Positions 47,925 to 58,911 of a DNA stretch of 64,000 bases are shown here, piece by piece. The notes under the pieces are model-generated. The model was not told the origin of the DNA. It did no database searches and saw only the letters and a program-made list of their open reading frames with translations. Origin of the DNA: Manis javanica. Taxonomy: Eukaryota > Chordata > Mammalia > Pholidota > Manidae. A program made the position numbers and the translations under genes. The first letter of the stretch is position 1; each line of letters starts with the position of its first letter. The stretch lies in assembly GCF_040802235.1 (NCBI RefSeq), contig NC_133172.1, positions 24,261,738-24,325,737 on the forward strand, in the 5' to 3' direction.

Positions 47925-48075
47925 CTGTAAAATAACTGTTTTTAATTAATCAGTGATGTTCCCATCATGATCTCTGGCAGATGACAGGGTGAGGCTCAGG
48001 GCTGGGTTCTGATTTGATCTGATTTGATCATTACTTGGTGAAAGTAATTGCTTGGCTGAACGTTTAATGGCTTGG
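47925..48075. other. candidate conserved non-coding element
   Basis: Contains TTTTTAATTAATCAGTG, a TTTGATCTGATTTGATC direct repeat and GTAATTGCTTGGC. No repeat family recognised. Confidence 0.3.
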
Positions 48076-48339
48076 ATTGTAGGCTGTGCTAAATGTCCCC
48101 ATGTACAAAAAACCCCCATCAGTATGTCATTGACAACTCACTCCTTATCATCTCAAAACCAGCAAGAAGTCTTCGTTTTAATCTTTGCTGTGTAGCAGAG
48201 TGGCTTCTCCTGTTGGCTGTAGAGAGGGGTATTTGCTGACCTAGTGAGACTAAAGGGGGTCCCCATTGCTGATACTGTAGTGTCTGCTACTGTATGGACA
48301 GTGTACAGTAATATCAGCACCACCTTGTTAGAAGCCAAC

Positions 48340-48700
48340 CATGGGTAAAGTTGTAATATTTTCAGAATATTTCACCTGTCTTTAATCCTCAGGGGTGGAG
48401 AGAAGTATGGCTTTAGTGCATCTGCATATCAACAGGCATTCCTCAGGGGTGGAAAAAAGTAGTCCATCTCCATATCATTGGGCAATTATCTGGGCAACTG
48501 AGGGGTTGCCTGAGAGGTTAGGGGGAGGGCTGGCCTGCTTCTGCCAGAGCAGGAAACAGAATGGCCCTGGACTGCAGTTTATAAGCAATAAATGAGTTTT
48601 CAACTTTATTTCTCCCTTTGACTGATTTAGGTTTTAGAGGTATTTTGCCCTGGGATTTTGTCTCCCTGGAGTTACACCGACTCTAAGGTCTTACCCCAGA
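48340..48700 (+). mobile_element. LTR-like relic
   Basis: A short internal repeat (CCTCAGGGGTGGA, near 48388 and 48440) is followed by CCAGAGCAGGAAACAG and an AATAAA (48587-48592) in a region rich in GAGTTTTCAACTTTATTTC. This looks like the polyadenylation region of an LTR. Family unknown. Confidence 0.4.
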
Positions 48701-48937
48701 CATGCATTTCAAAATATCCTCCAGTGACTTATGTGCACAGAGGAGTGTGAAAATCACTGATATAAGGGACATCCCAGATGCAATGGCAACCTGGTCCCTC
48801 ACCAGGAGAAGGGCCAGGCAAGCAGCCATATTGGATAACGACCCCCTAGCTTCTTGTCACATTTGATTGGATTAAGGCTGGTCATATGATCCAAGTTGGG
48901 CCAATCAGAGCCCTTCTCTGGGACTTTGAATTAGGAC

Positions 48938-48938
<1 letters not shown>

Positions 48939-48992
<54 letters not shown>

Positions 48993-49015
48993 AGAGAGAG
49001 AAGAGAGAGAGAGAG
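48939..49015. repeat. (TG)n(AG)n compound microsatellite
   Basis: About 25 TG units followed by an AG-rich run. Confidence 0.98.
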
Positions 49016-51214
49016 AACAATCCAGCAGCTGAATGTGTAGTACAAACACTTGGGAGTGGGTCATCTTTCACTAGCTGCAGGGCCTGAGCAATGGGAGACC
49101 ATTAATAGAGAAGACTGAAGTGGATATGTTAGGTAATAGGTAGTGGTGGCTTTTATGGTGTTGTTCCGACCACATTCTGAAGCACAGCTCAAATTCCATC
49201 CTTGGGTTCCATGAGGCTCCCTGCATTCTGTTAAATTCCCCTTGCCGGACTGGTCTGGTTTGAGTTGGCTTCTGTTACCCCCAGATAACCATGTCAGCTG
49301 GGATTTGTGGTGGCAGTAATGGAATCTGACTCTGGCTATCTTCCATGGGAGAGAGAATCTCTTTTTGAGGGCAGGTGTCAGGGGCACCAAGGGAGCTGGG
49401 TGGTAAGGAAACAGGAACCATAGCCAGGGCAATGCTGCAAGACAGTCTGGTATACACAGGCTTTGCCCCTGGGGAAAGACCCTGAGCTGTTCCTCTCACC
49501 CTGTGTCCCTCTGTCCCGGGGGCCAGTGGCCCTGAGGCTGCCCTGGGAAAGGGAGAAGGGAGATGTGGCTGCTTTGATCTCTCTCCAGGTCCTACATGGA
49601 TCTCCCTTCCACATATCTGCACACACTGACAGCATGGGGATTCCCCAAGGAAAGGCCCAATCCATACCAGTATGAAGGAAGGATGCTCTTGGACAGCTCA
49701 AAACCAGAAAGCTCCATGTCTCAAATAAAAGCCTGAGGCAAGGACTTGGGTGGAGGTAATTTATTTGGAGGTGATTCCAGAAAGCGGATGGAGGGAGCAG
49801 AGAGAGTGAGTCTGGAAGGAGGAAAAGACAGTACAGGATGTGCTATCTAGGTTGCTTTTATGGGCAACGGGAGCTCGAGCTTGGCTGTACATTGAGAAGC
49901 AGGCAGAATGCCTTCTAGAATGATCTGCCTGAGGACAGGGTGGTGGGACCTTTACCTGTGGGATTCTCTGGGCACCACCCAACCCCAGTGTGTTCCCACT
50001 GCACCTGCTCTTGACTGAACAGGCTCTGTAGCTTAAAGGAAGCCCTGGGTGGAGAAGCAGAGAGCACAAGCTGCACCTTTGAGAGGGGACTCTAGTCACT
50101 GTCCCAAAGTGTGTACCAGGGCTGCTGGTAGAATAGGCTGAGGGCATGTCCTGCATGATGAAAAACAGCATCTACTCCAGTCATGACACCCCAAGTAACA
50201 TCTTCATCCCCTCTGCACCCAAGAAACCCAGATGAGGGAACATAGTGATATCTCCAAAATGTAATGGCTGAGTAATTATCTCAAACGGTATTTATGGGTG
50301 ATCTTGTGAAAAGTCACTTTTTAGTCTTTACAAGTGGAATAAATCATGAAACTGGAAACTTCACTTATAGTTATAAGCAAGGAGAAAATCTCTGAACTTT
50401 TTCTCTGGTTTTATAGACTCCTTGCTGATTTCTGTTTTGTAGAAAATGCACCTGGTAGTGTGCCAAATGCTATACATCTCTTTGATAAATAAGAACCGAT
50501 TGCTGAAATATTCCTGCCTGATAGATAATTTTCTTAGTTCCTATCTCATAACATTTAGGGGGAAATGACAAATTTCTCATTTATTTGACTGATTTTAGTT
50601 TTCTACACAGCCAACAAATGCATCCTTCAGACCTGGATCTGCCTGTTCATTTGCAAAATCTCTTTGCTGTCCCTTTCTGTTGTCTTTGGTGAGCTTCTGT
50701 GACACCAGCTCTGGCGAAGGTAGGAGTGAACTAGCTGACGTTTTTTAGTTTTATTTGACTGGGGTTTTCCTTGTTATTTTTGATCTGTGGTGTGCCTATC
50801 TTTCCCCCACATCTGTCTCCATCATGACAGGTGCGCTCTGATTCACACAGCACAGCACCGACTTCCAGCACTTCCTGCTCGGAAGGGCTCAGCATGCACC
50901 GTTTTCTGTACCTGACTCAACTCTCAGCAGATGCTGCTGTCACAGTCCCATCCAGAGACCCATCCACTTGAGTGAGTGAGCTCTGAGACTCCCACACAGG
51001 CTGCCTTCTGCTCAGATACCCTGACACTCACTGGGTCTTGTTTCTGCATCTTGGCACACCTTGGAAAGAGATGCAATAAGGCTACCACTTGTGACAGCCA
51101 CTCGTGAAAAAGCCCTGAGTTTTGCCCAAGTGACAGCAGCTCTAATCATAGAGGAAATCCAGCTGTGTCTGTGTCTCAAAGGACTCTCCAAGCATCAGGA
51201 CAAGGGAGTGAGGC

Positions 51215-51550
51215 CTCTTAAGCCCAGCTCAAATGACACTTCAATTCAATCCCCCGAATGGTTGATGAGACCCTGCTATCCCTCCCTCACAGTCTGTTAC
51301 AATTAATTATTCTTCTTCCTGCATCCCTTTACCCTACTGTGTTTATTGTGGTCCAACCTGAATTTTAGCTGGCTATGGATATGTTTATCCCACCTTCTCC
51401 TTTATGAGGGTGGGGAGGGATCATTCCATAGTCATCTCCCAGTCTGCTCATGACTGGAGCAGATGCTGACAAGACTTCCATAGTCATCAATGCAGGGCTG
51501 TTTACAGAATAACAATCAATATGTGTTTGTTGAATGAGTAAAAGTAGCTA
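51215..51550 (+). mobile_element. L2 3' fragment
   Basis: Follows the L2 3' order: CCCAGCTCAAATGACACTTC, a stretch with TTTATTGTGG, and an end at TATGTGTTTGTTGAATGAG. Confidence 0.65.
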
Positions 51551-51879
51551 ATGTCCAGGCTCTGCAGACCTCGTGGGTCCACATTCCCTAGGATACCCCA
51601 CTCCCCTAGGCTCCCCTTCCTCTGAGTCCCAAGGCCACCCTCCCCATGCTTGAGCCAAACTGATCCATTTTTCAGGGTGGTGGGGTGGAATAGATCACCC
51701 ACCCAGAGGCACTTCCCTTAAGCTCCCCACCTAAGCAATATTGTCCAGGCTCAACCACCAAGGAACCATGTGTAAAATACCTTCCTGGAAAAACCTCTTC
51801 ATAGAGCATGTGTTCTTCTGAAAACTGCTGGAAAGTTACAGCTTTATATGTTGATTCTTCCTTTTTTGTGTGTAAAGTT

Positions 51880-52035
51880 GTCTTTTCCTTAATTAAAAAT
51901 ATTTAATTGCTTTTATTGTATTACAGAAATAATGTTCATCACAGAAAAGTTGAACCATACAGTCAGGTATACACAATCCTATCTGCCATGGAGACACAAA
52001 CTTTTAACACCTTGGTGTGTAATATCCTAAACCTT
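51880..52035 (+). mobile_element. L1M-type 3' fragment
   Basis: Phrases such as ATTACAGAAATAATGTTCATC and GGAGACACAAACTTTTAACACC resemble the L1M-like stretch at about 20200-20340. A GT microsatellite follows directly. Confidence 0.4.
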
Positions 52036-52038
52036 TAT

Positions 52039-52040
<2 letters not shown>

Positions 52041-52070
<30 letters not shown>
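52041..52070. repeat. (GT)n microsatellite
   Basis: 15 perfect GT units. Confidence 0.97.
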
Positions 52071-52073
<3 letters not shown>

Positions 52074-52306
52074 AGTGTGTTTCTCTTTCTTGTATAATAA
52101 AACTGAAATTCAAATCCTATTTTAAACATGACACATGAGCTTGCTATTTTAAGGAATTCTAGTGATTCCTTTTGGGACATGTATATAATTCCTCTGGAAT
52201 TTATTTGTACTACTGGCTCAGGCAAAATCTGGAAGTCATAAACTGTTTATGGTGGGGTATGTGTATGTCTGACAGTCTTTGAGAATTTCTCTCTCTGATT
52301 CTGCCT

Positions 52307-52337
52307 CCATATCCATCTATCCATCCATCCATCCACC
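52307..52337. repeat. (ATCC)n microsatellite
   Basis: A short run of ATCC/ATCT units. Confidence 0.85.
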
Positions 52338-52439
52338 ACCTATTAACCTATCATATATTTACTAATTGAGTGTTGAGAGATTGACATAAAGAGACAGGCA
52401 GGGAATCCAGGGCTCAGTTGATTAGAGTGCCCTCTGTAG

Positions 52440-52870
52440 GGAGCCTCACGCACTCAGTGCCACATATTTATGGCGTTTGCCAAGGACTGGATTACACAGC
52501 AAAAGATTAACATCCCTGCTGCACAAATTAAAAATACTCTATTATTTGCAGCATGGAGTGGACTAGCTGAAGATCAGCATCTTCTCTTTGAACAACATAA
52601 TTGAATGTCTCTCAGCCTGAACCCCTTACTGTATTGATTTGAATTAATTATTTGGGCATTTGTAATCTCCTGGCTTCCTCAGCCCAGGAGTGCCCCACAT
52701 CTCAACAATGCATGACTGCCCCCTCCCCAGCCCTCACTTCTAGTCTGGAAGCCTTTGACAGTTCTAAGGACAATTAATCAGTCAAATGGAATCAGTTTTT
52801 GCTGATAAAGGAGAGCCTTCCCCGTAAAACTGACATTCCATTTTATGGGAATTAATGTTCTGAAAAGTGA
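52440..52870. other. candidate conserved non-coding element cluster
   Basis: Over 400 repeat-free bases with ATTA/AATTAATT cores (GATTTGAATTAATTATTTGG, GGACAATTAATCAGTC) and a balanced composition. This is the longest such stretch in the window. Confidence 0.4.
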
Positions 52871-53989
52871 CTGTGGTTTGCCTTAGTTAAAAGCATCAAT
52901 TCATTAGGACCCAAGTTGGAGAAGCTGTGGGAGGTGTTGCAGTGGGATCAAATATTTACCGTGGAGGGGTTTAGAACTGGGTCAGAGGATGGGACCTTGA
53001 ATAACACCAAGCCTTTTGGTACTTAGGGAGTAGGAAAATATTCAGCTGCAAACAGGAATTAGTCAATTATGTAGATAAGGAGAGTGTGTTGGTAGATTAT
53101 GCTGTAGAAATACTGCAGACCTTCCAAAGCAAAATGGAAAATTTTGTATACTATCATTTACTAAAAAAAACAGGTGCAGAAAAATCAACATTTGCAAGGA
53201 AAAGAAGACTCAGGTTATCTGCAATCCAATTCAACGTCCTCTCTGTGTTCTTAAATCGAAAACTAGATGCATGTTATTTGAAAACATCAATTACCTGTGT
53301 TGAGAATGGGATTCTGGTTAACCCTAAAATTTCTTTTGCTCCAGCCTTCTTTGAGGAGCATCCCAATGGCTGTGATGCCCTGTCACCCTGGAGGCCAGTG
53401 GAGTGAACACAGCTGTCAGAGGCTGCTGAGGGCAGAGATGGAGCCTGGCAAGAGCCTGTTGTGCACACACTCATTTGCCCACCAACACTCACTGATTGTG
53501 TATCTGCAGGAGGCAAACTGGATGGGGTGCTGGGAAGGGTAGAGCTTATAGGGAAGTGGGGAAACTGCTCTTTTGTAAGGGACAGCTGCTGCTAGGCAGC
53601 CACTAATGTCACCACATAGTAATGTGGGCCCTGTATGGCCACATGTTATGATTTTTTCAAGGGAAGCCAAAAGTTTGGGCTTTTACATGAGAGTCCCTGA
53701 TATTGTAAAGTAATAACAAAAATCTTTGTGCAAGCCTAACAGAATATGTCTGTGAGCCAGATGTGGCTCATGAACCATCAGTTTTCAACCTCTGGGTGGG
53801 AGATTGAGTTAGATATGAATTTGTCTTGGGGGCTGTGGAAAGAGAAAGTTATTTTGTTTTATTTTAATATAAATCCCTGATAGAGATTTTCTTCTTTTGT
53901 TTTTAACTTTACCTGCATAGAACTGTTTAACTACTGTCCTTGTTTATAATAGGCTCTCATCACTGATTGTGTATGGCATCATTCATTCA

Positions 53990-55060
53990 TTCAATTAAAA
54001 TATAATGCAGCGAGTACCCTAACTCATCACCCAGTTTGGAAACTAAGATCTTGATAATCCCCTACACCCACCTGTGGCTTCCCCTTCACCCCATCCCTCT
54101 GCCCACCCCACCAAAGTAACCATGGTTCTTTATTCATGTTCATCACTCCCTTGCTTTCCACTTTAGATAGTTTTCATCTCATCTATAGATTTTTTTAAAA
54201 GAGTCTGTCCATCCATCCACCCTCTATCTACCTGTTAGTTTTGGTTGGGTTTTAACTTTATAAAATGGGTATTTTACTGTATGTAATCTTTTGGGGCTTG
54301 CTTTTTTCAACTAATAGATGTTCATTTGTGGTTCATTCGTTCTGACTCTTGTGTAATATACCACCATGAGAATATTCTACAGCATACCCATTCATCCCCT
54401 TGTCTATGGGAACTTGTCTGTTTCCAGGTTATGTGAATGGGGCTGCCATGAACTTCTGTTTACATGTCCCCTGGTGCACATGAGCGAGGAGTGAAATGGC
54501 TGAGCTACAGGGTATGTGAATATGCAATTTTGAGTTACTGCTGAAGTGTTTTCCAATGAGGTTGCACCAATTTATGGTCTCACAATCAATGTATAAGAGA
54601 TCTTGTAATCCATATCCTCTCTAACACTTGATATTTTAATTTTTGGTAATTGAGTAGGCCTTGATTTATAATTCTCTTATCACCATTGAGACTGAATACA
54701 TTTTATATATTTACTGGCTATCTTTTCTGTGGTTCATGTCTTCTGTCCATTTGTTCCATTATATTGTTTGTGCTTTTTGTATTGATTTCTAGGAGTTCTT
54801 TGTACATACTGGATACTAATCCTTTGTTGGTTGTATTTTGTAATTTTTTTCACTTTCTTTATGGTGACTTTTGATAAACAAATGCTTTTAATTATAATGT
54901 AGTCAAAATTGTCATCTTTTTTCTTACACTTTTTGCATCTTATTTAAGACATCCTCCCTGACTTCATATCTAAAAGTTATCATCTATATTTTCTAAGAGT
55001 ATCACTTAGTGGTAAAAGTACCACTTATCACCTCCCCCTTTAAAAAAATCTGGTTCAGGG
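53990..55060 (-). mobile_element. L1M-type LINE-1 relic
   Basis: T-rich sequence that reads as the complement of an old LINE-1 ORF2 end and 3' region. Phrases include CCATTCATCCCCTTGTCTATGG, GTTTCCAGGTTATGTGAATGG, GAAATGGCTGAG, TTTTCCAATGAGGTTGCACC, AGGAGTTCTTTGTACATACTGG, and ATACTAATCCTTTGTTGG. No coding capacity remains. Orientation is judged from these phrases only. Confidence 0.75.
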
Positions 55061-56959
55061 AACAAATCTGATTTTTGTTGGCCTTCTGCTAGTTGGTGGC
55101 AAATTAGACTTGGTGTGAAGTCACATTTCCTGACTTGAAATATATTTTTGGTGTTCTGTGGATCTTTGTCATTTAAAAGATGTCATCACCCGTGTTGTTT
55201 CCAGACTATCTCATATTGTACACGCAGCCACAAAAGGGGCAGGTCCCTCCTAAAGGCAGCTTTCTATGCATTTTAGGGTCCCTGGAGTCCCAGGGATTAG
55301 GCAAAGGTTTTTGGCTGATGAAGGCAGAGAGCAGTGCGGGGCAGCTGCCCCAGTTTGGCTGAAGTTCCCAATGGGTGGGGTCACTCTGGCTGCTGCATCA
55401 TTCACTGGAAAGGTAACAACAGTATTCTAATGCAGCCGCCTGCTAAGCAGACATGCGCATGCACCCAGGGAGCTAAGGCACCAAGTGTTTTGCCACTTGT
55501 TATCCAGGAAAAGCAGGTTTGTACCCTCCAGAATGCCAACAGAATGGATGCCTGATGTCATCTGATGTGAGGATGGGGAAAGCAGTGTAAAAATAAGCAA
55601 AAACTATACTCCCGGCCTGCCAGTGTCAGAAGCATCCTAGCCACAAGCTCGGTTCAGAAATGACTCATCTTGTTATATTCCAACCAAGGCCAGTTGTGAT
55701 CAAGGCAGATAGAACTTGTTTTTCTGAGTTAGAGCAGTAGCTAGGAATGTGGGGCTGACATCAAACCAAGACTTGGAATGCTGCTGCCTTTGGTTACATC
55801 ACCTCCTGTCAGTTCTCCAAGAATTCCTGTCCTTCCCCCAGGTTATTCCCTGAAATACTGCCTGCCTCCTGAAGGACCCACGTGGGTCAGCAGTATGAGG
55901 TGCTGTCAACAAGGGGCATCTAATCACAACTGCAGAATGCAGGGGCTTCTCCCCTGGGCTGGGGGCATGGCCCACTCCCCGCAACATGCCTGCTCTCCTC
56001 CCTCCCACTCCGCTCTTCTATCCTCTCTCTCCCCCTCTGGTTGGAGTGTTTTGCCCTCCCACCACTTCCCTCCTCTCCCCTCCTGTCCCCTCACCTGACT
56101 TTGGTGTTTGTGGCTGACCCATAGTACCACAGTCCCTTCAAGCCAAGCAGGTGGTCCTCACAGCCCAGGACCAAAGCTCTTGAGTCACCCACAGTGCATC
56201 TTCTCAAATTGAAATATTTCTCTTTGTTCTTGGACCCCAGCCCCCATCTGCCCTGGGCTGGAACCAAAATGCAAAGGAAAAGAGGCGGTGGGTCCAATCT
56301 CACAGTTTCTGTTTTGGTGGGTGCTCTTCCTCCTGTCTGCTTGTAGCCCATAGAGTTCAGTGCAGTCACCCGTTCTTTGTCCTCGTCTTGGAGGGCTGCA
56401 CGAGGGACCCCAGAGAGCATGTGCTCAGATCTCTGTCAATCTGCTTTGTGGATCTGCAAATGCACACTTCATTTCTTCAAGTCCAGGGTACAGACAGCAC
56501 AGATGCTGTTCCCTGGGGGCCCCAGGGTCAGAGGGATTTTCCAAAAACAGGATTTTGTCCTCTGTGGGCCCCAATTCCTCCTCAGCCTCAGCCTGACTTC
56601 CGTTAGCTTCTTTTGGGGGTTGGTTTAAGCTCAGACTCATTCATGATTTCCTTCCTAGAAGTCTTTGGTCTCCAGGAGACCTAAGGGCTTGCTCCTCTAC
56701 ATGTGAGGTGCTGCTTCTCTGTGCAGAAGGGCAGCTCAGGAGAGCAGTTCCCCAAAACACACCTGCTTCCTCAACCCCGTGCACATCATCCCACGGCCGG
56801 CTGGCTCCAGCAGGAACCTGGCTGGCTGTGCATATGTAGAAGGGTCTGGTTTTGATGATGGGAAATAGCTCCCAGCTCCCAGTCCCTGGAGTGGTCTGGC
56901 ACAGTATCAGCCCATCGCTGATACACCATTTCCATCTGATCTGGCCCCTATGAAGTGTC

Positions 56960-57140
56960 TTTTTCTTTTCAACCACAGAGGGCCTGTATTTAACATGACA
57001 TTACCCTGCTGCAGTATTGAGTTAACCATTAAAAGAGATGATCCTTCTGGACAGAATCACTATTCACCAGACAAAATGATTAAATTTATAGCTTGATTGT
57101 TGCTGATCAATACAAATGAAAGGTGAACAACTTAATGTAT
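56960..57140. other. candidate conserved non-coding element
   Basis: Repeat-free block with GCAGTATTGAGTTAACCATT, AATGATTAAATTTATAGC and TGCTGATCAATACAAATG, about 1.1 kb beyond the inferred VSTM2B 3' end. Confidence 0.35.
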
Positions 57141-58214
57141 CCACCAGAAACAGCAGGCATCTGGTATGTCAGCTCCACATTGGGGGTCTCTGCACATGTG
57201 GTTTTGTCTGTATGCACTTTTCTTTTCTCTTTCCCCTTAAATAAAAACAGCAGTACCTTGCCAAATCAGTCGGGTTAGGCCGAATTATCCCAAAGCTCAG
57301 GGGTTCACCACTGCAGAGGTTGTCCTCTCCATGCTGCATTTCCAGTGCTGGCCAGCAGAGGAGGCTCTGCCCAGCACAGAAAGCGTTCAGGCCGGCAGAG
57401 TATTTATGTCTTGAAAGTTGCCAGTTATATCAGAGGAAAAGAGTGCTTTCGAGGGTCTTGCACTAGCAGTCAAATGTCTGGGACTAGAGATCATGCATGC
57501 TCCTGTTCACAATTCACCAGCCAGAGCTGGTTACCCAAACACACCAGCCATATCCAGGCAGCACAGTCCTAACTGCATGATGGCCAGTGAGATGGAAGTA
57601 TTTGGTGAGCAAATCAATAACAAGCACACTTGTTTGAAAACTGGCTAGGTTCTAGAAGAGTAAAATAGTACATGGGGTCTGGCTACCTAATGTGATTCTT
57701 TCGTGGAATGAGAATGAAGAATAGGCTCCCAGGAATGCCTATTTCTTTAAGACATGTATAACTTGCTCCAAAGGCATGAATTTCAGGGGCTCAAAGCAAT
57801 CTTTAGATGCACAGAGGAAGAGTGTGGAATGCCCCATCTTCTTCCCAAATTCCCTCCTCACACTAGCAGTGAATCCAATAACAGTGAATACACTTGGAAT
57901 GTATAATCTCCAAGTGGGCAAATGCATTGCATGATGAGCTTAACCCAAAAGGTTTAAGTTCTTTATTTATATTACACCTCTTCCCAGCAACCTCATTTCC
58001 TTCAGGACCCAGGTTGGGGGCTCCTCTATCTCCTGGCTCCTTGAGGTCCCCTCTCCCCAGGGAAGCCAGGCAAGCACTCCTGACTGCTCAGTGTGGCCTT
58101 GGCCAGGTCCCCTATGCTGGGCTGCAACCAGCCAAGAGTGCAGCTGGTGAAAGAAAAGGTCATGGCATTCTGGCTGTACTAGGCACCAAGGCTTAACACT
58201 CACACATGCCTGTA

Positions 58215-58835
58215 GAAAGATTATTTCAAAGTTGTTTTTATTCAACTGTTATTCAGCAATATACAATACAGTTTATAAACAAGTGTCTGACCTTGTTTCC
58301 AGTCTTTATTTAAAAATAAATATTATTGACAGTGAATTTTAATTATGATAAGATGTATCTTTTTTAAATCAAAATTGTCTCAAAAGAAATAATTTACTTC
58401 AATTTAAAAAAAGGAATGCCCCTAAAGAAAAAAGTAAATTAAAAAATTCCACAATAATCTACTAAAAATATTTTGCTTTGTCAGAAAGGCTTTGACCCAA
58501 CATTTGTATATGCTATCCTAAAGCTAACTGCTCACCAGTTCGTGCAAAATGACTCAGAGGAAAACTTTAGCAAAGAAAAATACATTGAAGTAGAGAAATT
58601 ATTGATCCCATACATACTGCATGGTCCAAACTTCATCTTATTTGGAAACTAGATGCATTATTTTAGGTATTCTACATTTGTGTAACTTCCCCAAAAATAT
58701 GATTTATTTATTTTCCACAAAGACTTTGTCATGCTTCTCTCAGTCTCTCCATGTCCATCTGGCTACATGGTCCTCGCCCAGGGTTGAGGCTGGCCGTGTG
58801 GCCTGTGGAGGTGTGCAGGATGCCGCGTCCATCTG
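58215..58835 (-). other. VSTM2B: VSTM2B 3' UTR
   Basis: Sequence after the VSTM2B stop is mixed for about 130 bases, then strongly AT-rich, with few repeats visible. Canonical AATAAA hexamers on the minus strand occur near 58703-58712 and at 58237-58242. The distal one is followed by a GU-rich stretch (TGTGTGAGTGTT, about 58194-58205), which suits the main cleavage site near 58215. A UTR of about 620 bases is inferred. Confidence 0.6.
58237..58242 (-). promoter_or_regulatory. candidate VSTM2B poly(A) signal AATAAA
   Basis: Canonical hexamer with a GU-rich downstream element about 30-45 bases further along the minus strand. It lies at the end of the AT-rich UTR-like region. Confidence 0.55.
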
Positions 58836-58911
58836 TCAGTGCCCCACCAGAAGGTGCAGGAGCTTATGCAGAGCTAACAGGAGCAGGGACAGGAGTGGGT
58901 CTGTGGCATAG
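58836..58911 (-). CDS. VSTM2B: VSTM2B terminal coding exon (C-terminal 25 codons)
   Basis: VSTM2B is a V-set immunoglobulin-domain membrane protein. This exon encodes only its C-terminal tail: one base completing a serine codon, then 24 codons and a TGA. The peptide starts YATDPLLSLLLLALHK and ends LVGH. It matches the hydrophobic C terminus of human VSTM2B as I recall it at all but about four positions. The hydrophobic run is either the annotated membrane segment or a GPI-type tail. The acceptor is a pyrimidine-rich tract ending in TTGCCCCAG (AG at 58912-58913). An alternative AG 13 bases upstream would shift the frame. The remaining exons lie above 64000. The same strand and position upstream of POP4 as in human support the call. 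Confidence 0.9.

Larger units (their letters stand above)
29061..58214. other. intergenic region between POP4 and VSTM2B
   Basis: About 29 kb without a recognisable exon. The repeats and candidate conserved elements are listed separately. Stretches where I see nothing definable are 29061-30340, 31750-36430, 36590-37245, 37655-38620, 39750-40840, 43375-44015, 44465-45265, 46515-47920, 48080-48335, 49020-51210, 52870-53985, 55065-56955 and 57145-58214. Open frames of 100-150 codons in these stretches lack domain-like composition and are treated as chance. Confidence 0.65.

Noticed and set aside
57352-57364. CTCF-like word CCAGCAGAGGAGG
   Set aside because: Two deviations in the core GGC positions make it too weak to list.
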